Part shown: piece by piece, positions 9,623-18,405 of the stretch | Layout: every line of letters starts with the position of its first letter | How positions within the stretch are numbered: the first letter of the stretch is position 1 | DNA from: Clostridium sp. MSJ-8 | GTDB taxonomy: Bacteria; Bacillota; Clostridia; Clostridiales; Clostridiaceae | NCBI RefSeq assembly: GCF_018918325.1 | Contig: NZ_JAHLQH010000049.1 | Location: forward strand, 124,001 to 188,000 | DNA: 64,000 bases | Reading direction: 5' to 3' | The notes under the pieces: generated by a model | The model's database searches: none | Told to the model about the DNA's origin: nothing | Seen by the model: the letters and a program-made list of their open reading frames with translations, nothing else | Made by a program: the position numbers and the translations under genes

Positions 9623-9664
9623 ACAGTATTGTTTTACTGTGCCTTAGTATATTGCTAGAATACT
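9623..9664. promoter_or_regulatory. Candidate operator of the AraC-type regulator
   Basis: Two related half-sites, AGTATTG at 9625 and AGTATATTG at 9646, start 21 bp apart (two helical turns), as expected for AraC-family direct repeats. They overlap two dyads, ACAGTA-N6-TACTGT (9623-9640) and AGTAT-N9-ATACT (9646-9664). The site lies between the divergent regulator and glucosidase genes. Confidence 0.5.
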
Positions 9665-9722
9665 ACCTATATCTATTATATAATAACATTATAGTAATAA
9701 ACAATACTAGGAGGTATATTTT

Positions 9723-12074
9723 ATGGATAAAATGGGTAAAATAAAAGGATACAATGTAGAAGGTAATGATATTAGAATAGAGTATGAAAATTTTACAGCT
9801 TATGTAAAGGTTATCTCTAAGTCTATAGTTAATTTTTTTGTTCCTTTTCATAGGGAAGAGAGGAATTCTAAGGCAGTAGAGAATATGGTTTGTGATTTTA
9901 ATGAATTTACAGTGAATAAGGAAGGAGATTCAATAGTTATTACAACTGATGAATTAACTGTTAAGGTATATGATGACTTTATTGTAGATATATATGATTC
10001 TTGTGGCAGAGCTTTATGTAAGGACTATAGGGGTGAGAAGGCACCATTTGAGAGAAGAAGAGGAGATTATGGGTTAGCAGAAGCAGAAGGCCATAAGATA
10101 GCTGTAGATGATGGATATAAGGTATATGTATCTAAAGAGATGAAGGAGAATATGTATTTCTATGGGTTAGGAGAGAGAACAGGTCATCTTAATAAGAGAG
10201 GATATCATTATGTGAATTGGAATACAGATGATCCATCACCTCATGGAGAAACATTTTTACAACTATATAAGTCTATTCCTTTTATGATTGGTATGGCAGA
10301 TAGCAATGCATTTGGAATATTTTTTGATAATCATTTTGAGACTCATTTTGATATGGGAAGAGACAATGAAGAATATTATTATTTTGCTGCAGTAGATGGA
10401 AACTTAGATTATTATTTTATTAACGGACCAGAAATAAGCAAGGTTATAACAGGGTATACTTCACTTACAGGAACAACACCTCTTCCTCAATTATGGACAT
10501 TAGGCTATCAACAATGTAGATGGTCATATACTCCTAGAGAGAGATTAATGGAAGTATGTAAGAGCTTTAGAGATAAGAAGATTCCTTGCGATACTGTGTA
10601 TCTAGATATAGATTATATGGATGGATATAGAGTATTTACATGGGATGATGAGAAGTTTAACAATCATAAAGAAATGTTAGAAGAATTAAAAAATATGGGA
10701 TTTAAAGTAGTTACTATTATAGATCCAGGTGTTAAGGTTGATAAAGGATACAAGATATTTGATGAAGGAATGGAAAAGGGATATTTTGCAACAGATAAGA
10801 ATGGATTAACTTATGTTAATGAAGTATGGCCAGGAGATGCGGTTTATCCAGACTTTATGAATTCAGAAGTTAGAAAGTGGTGGAGCAATAATCAGAAGAT
10901 TCTGTTAAATGATGGTGTATCAGGAATATGGAATGATATGAATGAACCAGCTAGTTTTAGAGGTCCACTTCCTGATGATGTTATGTTTGATAATGATGGA
11001 AGAGCAGTTACTCATAAGGAAATTCATAATGTATATGGACACATGATGGATAAGGCCACATTTGAAGGAATCAAGGCAACTACTAATAAGAGACCTTTTG
11101 TTGTGACTAGAGCATGCTATGCTGGCACTCAGAAGTATGCTACAGTGTGGACTGGAGATAATCAGAGTACATGGGAACATTTAAGAATGTCTATTCCTAT
11201 GCTTATGAATTTAGGCTTGAGTGGATTCGCATTTTGCGGAACTGATGTTGGAGGATTTGGCCATGATTGTTCTAAAGAATTATTAAGTAGATGGGTTCAA
11301 GTGGGAGCATTTACTCCATTATTTAGAAATCATGCAGCTATGGGTACAAGAGATCAAGAACCATGGGCATTTGATGCGGAAACTGAGGAGATAAATAGAA
11401 AATATATTAAGTTACGTTATAAGTTTTTACCATACTTCTATGATGTAATGAGGGAAGCAGAGAAAACAGGAGCACCATTTATAAGACCATTAGTATTTAA
11501 TTATCAGGATGATCGTGATACTTATGAAATAAATGATCAATTCATGGTAGGAAAAGACATATTAGTTGCTCCAGTAGTTGCACAAGGTGTACACAAGAGA
11601 ATGGTATACTTACCAAAAGGTGATACATGGTTTGATTATTGGACTGGTGAAGAGATAGAAGGAGGACAATATATAATTAAAACAGCACCATTAGATGTAT
11701 GTCCTATTTATATTAGAGAGGGAGCGATTATTCCTGTATGTTCAGAAGATATAGATTATGTAGGTCAAAAGGATATAGATACATTAAGGTTAAATATTTA
11801 TTTATCTGATGAAAAAGAATATGAAACTGTATATCATCATTTTGTAGATGATGGTGAATCTTATGATTATAGAGATGGAATATATGATGAATACAAAATT
11901 ACCGTAAAAAATACTAAAAATAATATAACAATTGATTTTGAGAAACTTAAGAAAAATTATAAGGACAAATACAAGAATGTAGAAATATTTGTTCACAGCT
12001 TATTTGAAAGAGATGTGATAGTTAATGGAGAAACAAGTATTAAAGTCAGAGATTATACAACAAGAAGAGGCTAG
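9723..12074 (+). CDS. Glycoside hydrolase family 31 alpha-glucosidase
   Basis: This 783-aa enzyme, with no signal peptide and so cytoplasmic, should release glucose or a related sugar from the non-reducing end of alpha-glucosides by a retaining mechanism. The nucleophile is Asp405 in GIWNDMNEPA and the acid/base is Asp479 in WTGDNQSTW; YGLGERTG near 147 and FCGTDVGGF are further GH31 marks. An N-terminal beta-domain and C-terminal beta-sandwich flank the barrel. AGGAGG lies 9 nt before the ATG. The gene is divergent from an AraC-type regulator and its 3' end overlaps the start of the MATE gene by 50 bp. Specificity (maltose, isomaltose, xyloside or sulfosugar) cannot be settled here. Confidence 0.93.
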   Translation: MDKMGKIKGYNVEGNDIRIEYENFTAYVKVISKSIVNFFVPFHREERNSKAVENMVCDFNEFTVNKEGDSIVITTDELTVKVYDDFIVDIYDSCGRALCKDYRGEKAPFERRRGDYGLAEAEGHKIAVDDGYKVYVSKEMKENMYFYGLGERTGHLNKRGYHYVNWNTDDPSPHGETFLQLYKSIPFMIGMADSNAFGIFFDNHFETHFDMGRDNEEYYYFAAVDGNLDYYFINGPEISKVITGYTSLTGTTPLPQLWTLGYQQCRWSYTPRERLMEVCKSFRDKKIPCDTVYLDIDYMDGYRVFTWDDEKFNNHKEMLEELKNMGFKVVTIIDPGVKVDKGYKIFDEGMEKGYFATDKNGLTYVNEVWPGDAVYPDFMNSEVRKWWSNNQKILLNDGVSGIWNDMNEPASFRGPLPDDVMFDNDGRAVTHKEIHNVYGHMMDKATFEGIKATTNKRPFVVTRACYAGTQKYATVWTGDNQSTWEHLRMSIPMLMNLGLSGFAFCGTDVGGFGHDCSKELLSRWVQVGAFTPLFRNHAAMGTRDQEPWAFDAETEEINRKYIKLRYKFLPYFYDVMREAEKTGAPFIRPLVFNYQDDRDTYEINDQFMVGKDILVAPVVAQGVHKRMVYLPKGDTWFDYWTGEEIEGGQYIIKTAPLDVCPIYIREGAIIPVCSEDIDYVGQKDIDTLRLNIYLSDEKEYETVYHHFVDDGESYDYRDGIYDEYKITVKNTKNNITIDFEKLKKNYKDKYKNVEIFVHSLFERDVIVNGETSIKVRDYTTRRG

Positions 12075-13401
12075 GAAGTTTGGCAAGAAACTATTTAAGA
12101 TATGTTGGCCTTTGTTTATTGAATTAGCACTTACTATGTTACTTGGAAGTGTAGATACATTTATGTTAGGTAGATATTCAGATAATGCGGTAGCAGCTGT
12201 AGGTGTGGTAAATCAAGTAATGAACATGGTTTTGTTAGTGTTTCAGATAATCACAACTGGAACAACAATAATATGTGCTCAATATATAGGTGCAAAACTT
12301 AAAGAACATGAATTGTTCAAAATAATAGGAAGTTCAATAAGTTTAAATTTTGTATTAGGAATTATATTTAGTATTGCCATGGTTGTATTTGCAACACCAA
12401 TACTTAGGGTACTTAACTTAGATAGTGACCTTATGGCGTTAGGAAAATCTTATATGGTTATAGTTGGAAGCTTTTCTGTAATTCAAGCAATGAACTTAAC
12501 ATTTTCAGCTGTTATAAGAAGTTATGGTAATACTAAAATGACAATGATAGCAACACTTGTTATGAATATGTTTAATATTATAGGCAATTATACTCTTATA
12601 TATGGAAAGCTTGGAGCACCAGAGTTGGGAATAACAGGAGCAGCAATATCAACATCCGTAAGTAAAGTTATTGGTACAATTATATTAGTAGTATATTTAT
12701 TTAAAGTGTTACTAAAAAACTTTAAATTTAAATATATAATAACTTTGTACAAAGCAGAATTAAAGAAGATATTAACAGTTGGGTTACCTTCGGCAGGTGA
12801 ATCAATTGCATATAATTCGGCTAAGTTAATGTGCACAGTTATATTGACACACATCAGTATAGTTGCACTTACTACTAATAATTATATTAATAATATAGCT
12901 ATGTATATATATATATTCTCTACATCATTAGGACAAGGTACAGCTATAATTATAGGACAGTTAGTTGGAGAAGGTAGAGAAGATGAAGCGTACAAGCTTT
13001 GCTTTTCGTCGTTAAAGAAAGCATTTATAGCGTCAACTACGCTTGCTATAATTGTTGCATTATTAGGTAAACAAATATTTGGAATATTTACAGATAATGC
13101 AGACATAATAGAATTAGGTTCAACTATATTATTTATTAATATTATTTTGGAAACTGGTAGAACTTTTAATGTAGTTGTTATAAATTGTTTAAGGGCAGCA
13201 GGAGATGTGAGATTTCCTGTATATATTGGAATTGTATCTATGTGGGTTATAGGTGTAGGAGTATCTTATGTATTAGCTATACCTTGTAAGCTTGGATTTC
13301 CAGGAATGTGGTTAGCACTTGCAATGGATGAATGGACTAGAGGAATAATTATGTGTTTTAGATGGCGTAGCAAAAAGTGGCATGGAAGAGCACTCGTGTA
13401 G
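12025..13401 (+). CDS. MATE-family multidrug/organic cation efflux protein
   Basis: This 458-aa, 12-helix membrane protein should export drugs or metabolites by sodium or proton antiport. The two homologous halves are recognisable: WPLFIELALTMLLGSVDTFMLG opens the first MatE domain and GLPSAGESIAYNSAKL the second near 255. The first good start, ATG 12025, lies 50 bp inside the GH31 gene in another frame. Its upstream sequence is a weak purine-rich site, so translation may be coupled to termination of the glucosidase. Later in-frame starts would cut into the conserved first helix. The overlap is longer than usual, and the pairing of a glucosidase with a MATE exporter is of unclear meaning. Confidence 0.9.
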   Translation: MEKQVLKSEIIQQEEARKFGKKLFKICWPLFIELALTMLLGSVDTFMLGRYSDNAVAAVGVVNQVMNMVLLVFQIITTGTTIICAQYIGAKLKEHELFKIIGSSISLNFVLGIIFSIAMVVFATPILRVLNLDSDLMALGKSYMVIVGSFSVIQAMNLTFSAVIRSYGNTKMTMIATLVMNMFNIIGNYTLIYGKLGAPELGITGAAISTSVSKVIGTIILVVYLFKVLLKNFKFKYIITLYKAELKKILTVGLPSAGESIAYNSAKLMCTVILTHISIVALTTNNYINNIAMYIYIFSTSLGQGTAIIIGQLVGEGREDEAYKLCFSSLKKAFIASTTLAIIVALLGKQIFGIFTDNADIIELGSTILFINIILETGRTFNVVVINCLRAAGDVRFPVYIGIVSMWVIGVGVSYVLAIPCKLGFPGMWLALAMDEWTRGIIMCFRWRSKKWHGRALV

Positions 13402-13422
13402 AAGTTAAATAATAAGAGCAAG

Positions 13423-13496
13423 AATATTTGCAGGATATACTTAATTGATTATCTGTATGAAGTTAATATATAAGTATAAAGTGCAAATATTTTTTG
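13423..13496 (+). terminator. Probable terminator after the MATE gene
   Basis: AATATTTGCA (13423-13432) pairs with TGCAAATATT (13482-13491), followed by a T-run. ATACTTA...TAAGTAT forms a second stem inside the loop. Confidence 0.6.
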
Positions 13497-13559
13497 CATT
13501 TTAGAGAAGTTTAGTGTATTGTAGTGTTAATATTAATAAATAAAAAGGGGAATATAGAA

Positions 13560-14330
13560 ATGGGTGATTTTTTAATAATAGCCTTCTTATTTTTTATAGG
13601 TAGTTTAATAGGTTGGTGTCTAGAAGTTATATTTAGAAGGTTTTTTTCAGATGCGAATCCAGAGAGAAAGTGGATTAATCCAGGTTTTTTAGTTGGACCA
13701 TATTTACCTTTATATGGTTTTAGTTTGTGTGTGTTGTATATATTAGCACATATAAATGTATCTTTCATACATAATAAAGTAGGAAGAGAAGTTACTTTGT
13801 TTATATTAATGGCAATTGCAGTTACAATAGTTGAATACATAGCTGGGCTTGTTTTTATTAAGGGAATGAAGGTTAAGTTATGGGATTATACAAATGAATG
13901 GGGAAATATACAGGGAATAATTTGCCCTAAATTTTCTTTTTTCTGGGTTATATTAAGTGCTGTATATTATTTTTTAATACATCCACATATAATAAATGCA
14001 CTTACATGGCTATCGGTACATTTATCATTTAGTTTTGTAGTTGGATTTTTCTATGGAGTATTTGCAATAGATTTATGTTATTCATTGAAGCTATTATCTA
14101 AGATTAAGAAGTTCGCAGATGATTATCAAGTAGTAGTAAAATATGAAGCATTAAGAGAAAGTATTAGAAAGAGAAATGAGGAAAGGTCCGAGAAGAGGAA
14201 GTTTATGCTTACTATGAGATCAGAAACAACAACCTTTGCTGAAAATTTAAAACAATATCTTGAACAAGAACAAGCGAAAATAAAAAATGAATATGAGGCA
14301 GGAATAAAAAAATTAAAGAGAAAGAAGTAA
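13560..14330 (+). CDS. Putative ABC-transporter type IV membrane protein (CmpB-like, PF06541)
   Basis: This 256-aa protein has about six predicted helices in the first 190 residues and a basic, coiled-coil-like cytoplasmic tail. The motif FFIGSLIGWCLEVIFRRF followed by NPGFLVGPYLPLYGFS is the hallmark of the Firmicute family often labelled putative ABC-transporter type IV, whose function is not established. The ATG at 13560 is preceded by AAAAGGGGAA at a good distance; an upstream ATG at 13524 has no such site. It is monocistronic and is followed directly by a beta repeat. No partner ATPase is adjacent, so a transport role is only a label. Confidence 0.8.
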   Translation: MGDFLIIAFLFFIGSLIGWCLEVIFRRFFSDANPERKWINPGFLVGPYLPLYGFSLCVLYILAHINVSFIHNKVGREVTLFILMAIAVTIVEYIAGLVFIKGMKVKLWDYTNEWGNIQGIICPKFSFFWVILSAVYYFLIHPHIINALTWLSVHLSFSFVVGFFYGVFAIDLCYSLKLLSKIKKFADDYQVVVKYEALRESIRKRNEERSEKRKFMLTMRSETTTFAENLKQYLEQEQAKIKNEYEAGIKKLKRKK

Positions 14331-14365
14331 ATTCTAAATTTAGTATAGATCAACATAATGCTTAA

Positions 14366-14520
14366 ATAATTAAAATATAATAAGATTAGTGGAAGTAACC
14401 ATTATTGTTAGGGTTAGAATTATAGGTAGATATAGAATAATATAACCATGAAGAATTAAAGGTTAGTAAGATTAATATGGAACAATCGGTTACTGAAACT
14501 AACACTTATTATATTTTAAT
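14366..14520. repeat. Palindromic element, family beta, solitary copy
   Basis: This 155-bp copy has the same termini as the copy at 8139-8294: ATAATTAAAATATAATAAG leading to GGAAGTAACC, mirrored by GGTTACTGAAACTAAC...TATATTTTAAT. It stands alone without an alpha element and so shows that beta is a separate unit. It fills the gap between two convergent genes and its right end stops 3 bp before the stop codon of the CPBP gene. Confidence 0.85.
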
Positions 14521-14523
14521 AAA

Positions 14524-15435
14524 CTATTTCTTTGATTTCATAAGAAACAATATACCTAGTATAAGAACTAAGGTGACAGCAAGTCCTCCCTCCATTCCAA
14601 AAGAACCTCCATTAAGAATTGCATACTTAGATGAGGTAATATTAAGGATACTAGTATCTCCAGCCATACCGCTTACTGAGAAACCATAGAAATTTCCTTG
14701 AAGGAAATTCCACATACTATGAAATGCAGCAACTGGCCATATATTCTGATATTTTAAAATATATATGCTTGCAAATACTCCGTATAGAGCAATATTAATT
14801 ATAGCTAATATTGTGACCCCAGGATTTAATGCGTGGAATAATGAGAAAATTATTGAATTAATAATAATAGCATTTCTTATAGATGTCTTATTACTAAGGG
14901 ATACTAAAAGGTAGCCTCTAAATAGCACTTCTTCGTTGAAGCCTTGTATTAAGTAACCTAAGAAAAATAAAAATATAGTAAATAAGTTTGCAGAAGTATT
15001 TAATTTGAATTTAACAGAACCACATAGAAATACAATTAATACAGCTAATGAGAAAATTACAAATCCAAGTAGTAAACCTTTTAAATATAGAGAAATACTC
15101 TTTTTCTTTACTATTCCAATACTAGCTAATGAACGTTTTTCTATACAAGTACAGTATATAATACCAGAAATAGCAGTAAATATAGTAGCAAATAAAGTTA
15201 TTATCATTGTATTTGCAGGAAGATTATTAGAATAATCCATAATTGCTTTAGGATCAGTAAGTATACCTAATCGCGAAAAATCATGCAACATATATATAGT
15301 AGTTGGAATACTTGAAAGGATAGTACCTATAATAAATACAAGCATAAAAACTAGGCACATTGTAACTGCATTTTTTTGGTATTTACCATTTGATGAACTT
15401 TCAAGCATTAAATTATTGTTATCAAAGAACTCCAT
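14524..15435 (-). CDS. CPBP-family intramembrane glutamic endopeptidase
   Basis: This 303-aa membrane protein with about eight helices belongs to the Rce1/CPBP (Abi) family. The catalytic motif EExxxR is seen as Glu168-Glu169...Arg173 in GFNEEVLFRGYLL, followed by His201 (FSLFHALNPG) and His239 (AAFHSMWNFLQG), the four-motif layout of active members. Such proteases process prenylated or peptide substrates, give self-immunity to bacteriocins or cleave anti-sigma factors. No bacteriocin precursor is visible alongside, so the substrate is unknown. AAGGGG precedes the ATG on the minus strand. Transcription is convergent with the upstream membrane protein gene, with a beta repeat between them. Confidence 0.9.
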   Translation of the reverse strand: MEFFDNNNLMLESSSNGKYQKNAVTMCLVFMLVFIIGTILSSIPTTIYMLHDFSRLGILTDPKAIMDYSNNLPANTMIITLFATIFTAISGIIYCTCIEKRSLASIGIVKKKSISLYLKGLLLGFVIFSLAVLIVFLCGSVKFKLNTSANLFTIFLFFLGYLIQGFNEEVLFRGYLLVSLSNKTSIRNAIIINSIIFSLFHALNPGVTILAIINIALYGVFASIYILKYQNIWPVAAFHSMWNFLQGNFYGFSVSGMAGDTSILNITSSKYAILNGGSFGMEGGLAVTLVLILGILFLMKSKK

Positions 15436-15553
15436 AAATTGTCAACCCCTTTTATATAATAATATTAATTATATCATTTAACTGAAAAAATAGTCTATAC
15501 AAGTGGTGTGGAAATTATAATATTAGATAATCAATTATAATATAGGCAATGGT

Positions 15554-15579
15554 TAAGTTTTGTTCATTTTTGTCGATAA
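15554..15579 (+). promoter_or_regulatory. Candidate sigma-28-type promoter for the second chemoreceptor
   Basis: TAAG at 15554-15557, 14 nt, then GTCGATAA at 15572-15579 resembles TAAA-N15-GCCGATAA. It leaves a leader of about 140 nt before the ATG. The match is weaker than at 2860-2886. The rest of the 290-bp gap holds nothing I can identify. Confidence 0.5.
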
Positions 15580-15725
15580 ATAACTAAATATATGTAATTG
15601 TGTAACTATCTAGAGATTGGTTTAATGTTAATTAATAATAATTTTAAATTAAGAAAACGTATAAAATTCAATTTGCATAAAAAGTATAGATTTACATATA
15701 AAAAATTATAGGAGGGTATTACATA

Positions 15726-17870
15726 ATGAAAAAGGGAGAGAAGAAAATTGAAAAAGAAATGAAAAATGTAAAAGGTAGTTTGTCAAAGAAAACTTCAGTA
15801 GCTATTGGTATGGTAGTTATCGTTTGCTTAACTATTATGGTTATAATAAGTGCAACCCTTAGTAGAAGTTATTTAACTACAAGTATCAGTAATGAATTTG
15901 CAGGAATAGCATCTAAGAATGGAGTGATGGTTCAAGCAATTTTAGATAATGCATCTAGTACAGCAGCAGATCTACAAGGATACATAGAAAATCAATATGA
16001 TGAATTTGCGAAAAATGGATATAGTGGAGAAGAGGAAAAAAGTGATCTTTATGATGTAAATTTACAACGAATGAATAAAGAAATTGAAGATTATATCTTA
16101 AATACATCATGGGCAACAGTTGGTAGTAATAATTCTATATCTGGTGTAGGTGTTTTCTTTGAACCGGGAGCATTTGATCCTGCTATAAAGGATTATACTA
16201 TTTATGTAAATGAATCAGATGCAAAAAATAAGACTTGTCAGAGTTATGGAGCATACTCAGATTATGGTTCAAAAGATTATTATACACAAGCATCAGAATC
16301 AAAGAGTACAGTTTTTACAGCTCCATATGAAGATCAAGGGGTAAAGATGATTACAGCAGCTTATCCTATTTTATATAATGATAAGGTACAAGGTGTAGTT
16401 GTAGTAGATATTAATATAGAGAATTTTAGTGAACTAGAATCAAAAAATTCAGAATATTCAAGTATGTATGTAGATATACTTATGCAAGATAGTACTATGG
16501 TATATGATAGTGAATCTAATGAATATGTAGGACAAAAATTATCTGAATTAATTGATTCAAATCAATATAAAAAGATACAAGCAGGTGTTGATAAAGGAAA
16601 AAGTTTCTCTGTAACTACAAAGAAAGATTCAGGAGAGATGGTATCACGTTATTATACTCCAATAGATGCAGAAGGACAGACATGGTGGGCAGCAAGTGCT
16701 TTAAATAAATCTGATTTGTATCAAAATGCAACAATATTAACTATAATTATGATTATAATATCTGTTATTTCAGTTGTAGTTATTGTATTAATTGCAGCAT
16801 ATTTATTACGTAAATACATTAAACCAATTGATAAAGTTGTAGCAGCTTCTGAACAATTGAAAAAAGGAGATTTTGATATTGATATAAAAGCAGAAAGTGA
16901 TGACGAAATAGGACAGTTATCAGAGGCGTTCTCAGAAGCAGCAGCTCAATTAAGAAGTATTATTCAAGATATAAAAACAGTATTAAATAAGATGGCCGAA
17001 AATGATTTTAATATAAAGCCAAGTGTAAAATATCCGGGAGATTTTGCAAGTATAAAAGAATCTCTATATAAAGTTGTTTCTGATGTATCGGGTACATTAG
17101 GAGAGATTAATGTTGTTTCAGAAGAAGTTTCAGCTAATGCAGATAATATATCACAAGGGGCACAATCTATTACAGAAGGAGCAACTGACCAAGCAAGTGC
17201 AATAGAAGAATTACAAGCTACAATTACAAGTGTTTCTGAAGAAGTAGGCAAGAATGCAGAAAACGCAAAGGTTGCTAATGATATGGCACAAGTTGTGGGA
17301 GAAGAAATTAGATCAAGAAATGAAGATATGCAACAAGTTGTTGATGCTATGGAAGTTATTAATGAAAGTTCTATGCAAATAAATAGTATTATTAATACTA
17401 TAAGTGATATAGCTGCACAAACAAATTTACTTGCATTAAATGCCTCTATTGAAGCAGCAAGAGCAGGGGATGCTGGAAAAGGATTTGCTGTAGTTGCATC
17501 ACAAGTAGGTGAACTAGCAACTCAAAGTGCAGAAGCAGTAAAAACTTCAAATGATTTAATTGAAAATACTATTCAAGCTGTTGAGCGAGGAAAGAATTTA
17601 GTAGATGTAGCTGCAAAACAACTTTTAGAAGCAGCAGAAAAAACAAAAGATTTAGTTTCTAATATAGGAGAAATTTCAACTGCTTCTGAAAATCAAGCAA
17701 CAGCAGTAAGTCAGATTTTAATGGCAGCAGATCAGATTGCAGCAGTAGTTGAAGAAAATACTGCTATGGCACAAGAAAGTTCTGCAAGCAGTGAAGAACT
17801 TGCAGCACAAGCTACTAGATTACAAGAATTAATTGCAGTATTTAAGTTATACGTTAAAGAATTAAACTAG
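15726..17870 (+). CDS. Methyl-accepting chemotaxis protein with dCache-type sensor
   Basis: This 714-aa transmembrane receptor has helices at about 25-48 and 335-360 that bracket an extracytoplasmic domain of about 290 residues. The sequence YYTQASESKSTVFTAPYEDQ...MITAAYPI is typical of dCache domains, which bind amino acids and other small ligands. A HAMP domain (about 361-415, KYIKPIDKVVAASEQLKKGDF) follows, then a second HAMP-like segment and the signalling domain with its tip [20 protein letters not shown] near 565-584. AGGAGG lies 10 nt before the ATG. The ligand cannot be predicted. A sigma-28-like sequence upstream fits expression with flagella. Confidence 0.93.
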   Translation: MKKGEKKIEKEMKNVKGSLSKKTSVAIGMVVIVCLTIMVIISATLSRSYLTTSISNEFAGIASKNGVMVQAILDNASSTAADLQGYIENQYDEFAKNGYSGEEEKSDLYDVNLQRMNKEIEDYILNTSWATVGSNNSISGVGVFFEPGAFDPAIKDYTIYVNESDAKNKTCQSYGAYSDYGSKDYYTQASESKSTVFTAPYEDQGVKMITAAYPILYNDKVQGVVVVDINIENFSELESKNSEYSSMYVDILMQDSTMVYDSESNEYVGQKLSELIDSNQYKKIQAGVDKGKSFSVTTKKDSGEMVSRYYTPIDAEGQTWWAASALNKSDLYQNATILTIIMIIISVISVVVIVLIAAYLLRKYIKPIDKVVAASEQLKKGDFDIDIKAESDDEIGQLSEAFSEAAAQLRSIIQDIKTVLNKMAENDFNIKPSVKYPGDFASIKESLYKVVSDVSGTLGEINVVSEEVSANADNISQGAQSITEGATDQASAIEELQATITSVSEEVGKNAENAKVANDMAQVVGEEIRSRNEDMQQVVDAMEVINESSMQINSIINTISDIAAQTNLLALNASIEAARAGDAGKGFAVVASQVGELATQSAEAVKTSNDLIENTIQAVERGKNLVDVAAKQLLEAAEKTKDLVSNIGEISTASENQATAVSQILMAADQIAAVVEENTAMAQESSASSEELAAQATRLQELIAVFKLYVKELN

Positions 17871-17877
17871 GCAGTAT

Positions 17878-17921
17878 ATATTGTCGATTGTTAGTAAAAA
17901 AAAACTAACAATTGACAATAT
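17878..17921 (+). terminator. Hairpin after the chemoreceptor gene
   Basis: Arms at 17878-17895 and 17904-17921 pair over 18 positions with one mismatch around an A8 loop. There is no clear T-run downstream, so termination may be weak. The right arm contains the -35 box of the valS leader promoter. Confidence 0.55.
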
Positions 17922-17940
17922 TAAAATAATAAGATAAGAT
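17912..17940 (+). promoter_or_regulatory. Promoter of the valS T-box leader
   Basis: TTGACA at 17912-17917, a 17-nt spacer and TAAGAT at 17935-17940 lie just upstream of the T-box leader. Confidence 0.55.
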
Positions 17941-17954
17941 AATAATGAATTTAA

Positions 17955-18197
17955 GATTGATTAATTGCAGTGAGAAAGAGGAGTAGAAACTGAAAGTATT
18001 ATAGAGAGAGAACATATGCTGGAAGTTCTTATATGGAAGGTTTTGAAGGTAGCTTTTGAGCATCTTTAGTGAAATAATAGTAGCTAGAGACGGTTTGTAT
18101 CTAAATCGTTATTATAATAAGAGCCTATGTTTGTAGGAATTAAGGTGGTACCGCGAGCTTTCGTCCTTTATTATAGAGGATGAAGGCTTTTTTTAAC
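17955..18197 (+). ncRNA. T-box leader (valine) upstream of valS
   Basis: This leader senses uncharged tRNA-Val and controls read-through into valS. The T-box sequence AAGGTGGTACCGCG is at 18142-18155. A terminator follows, with stem GCTTTCGTCCT / AGGATGAAGGC and a T7 run ending near 18196. Aligning Stem I with the pheS leader (GAAG-xxx-(G/A)CTT context) places the specifier codon GTA, for valine, at 18049-18051. From 18198 to valS (about 200 bp) there is only an AAAAGCAAA / TTTTGCTTTT hairpin (18298-18346) and the ribosome-binding site. Confidence 0.9.
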
Positions 18198-18405
18198 GTT
18201 TAGTAAAGAATAAAATTTTTTGAGAGTGAGTACTGATTTCTTAATATATAAATTGGTAAAAACATTAAAAAATTAATTGTAGATCTCAAAAGAACCAAAA
18301 AGCAAATTAATTAACTTGTATTTAAATAGGAAATTATTTTGCTTTTAGAACCTGTAATAATGGTTAAACAAAATCTAGAATCGTATATTATTTAGGAGGT
18401 ATGAA

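Noticed and set aside
13511-13840. Minus-strand ORF of 109 aa opposite the CmpB-like gene
   Set aside because: Antisense to a well-supported membrane protein gene and without its own signals.
14477-14689. Plus-strand ORF of 70 aa
   Set aside because: It runs from the beta repeat into the antisense strand of the CPBP protease gene; no ribosome-binding site or family likeness.
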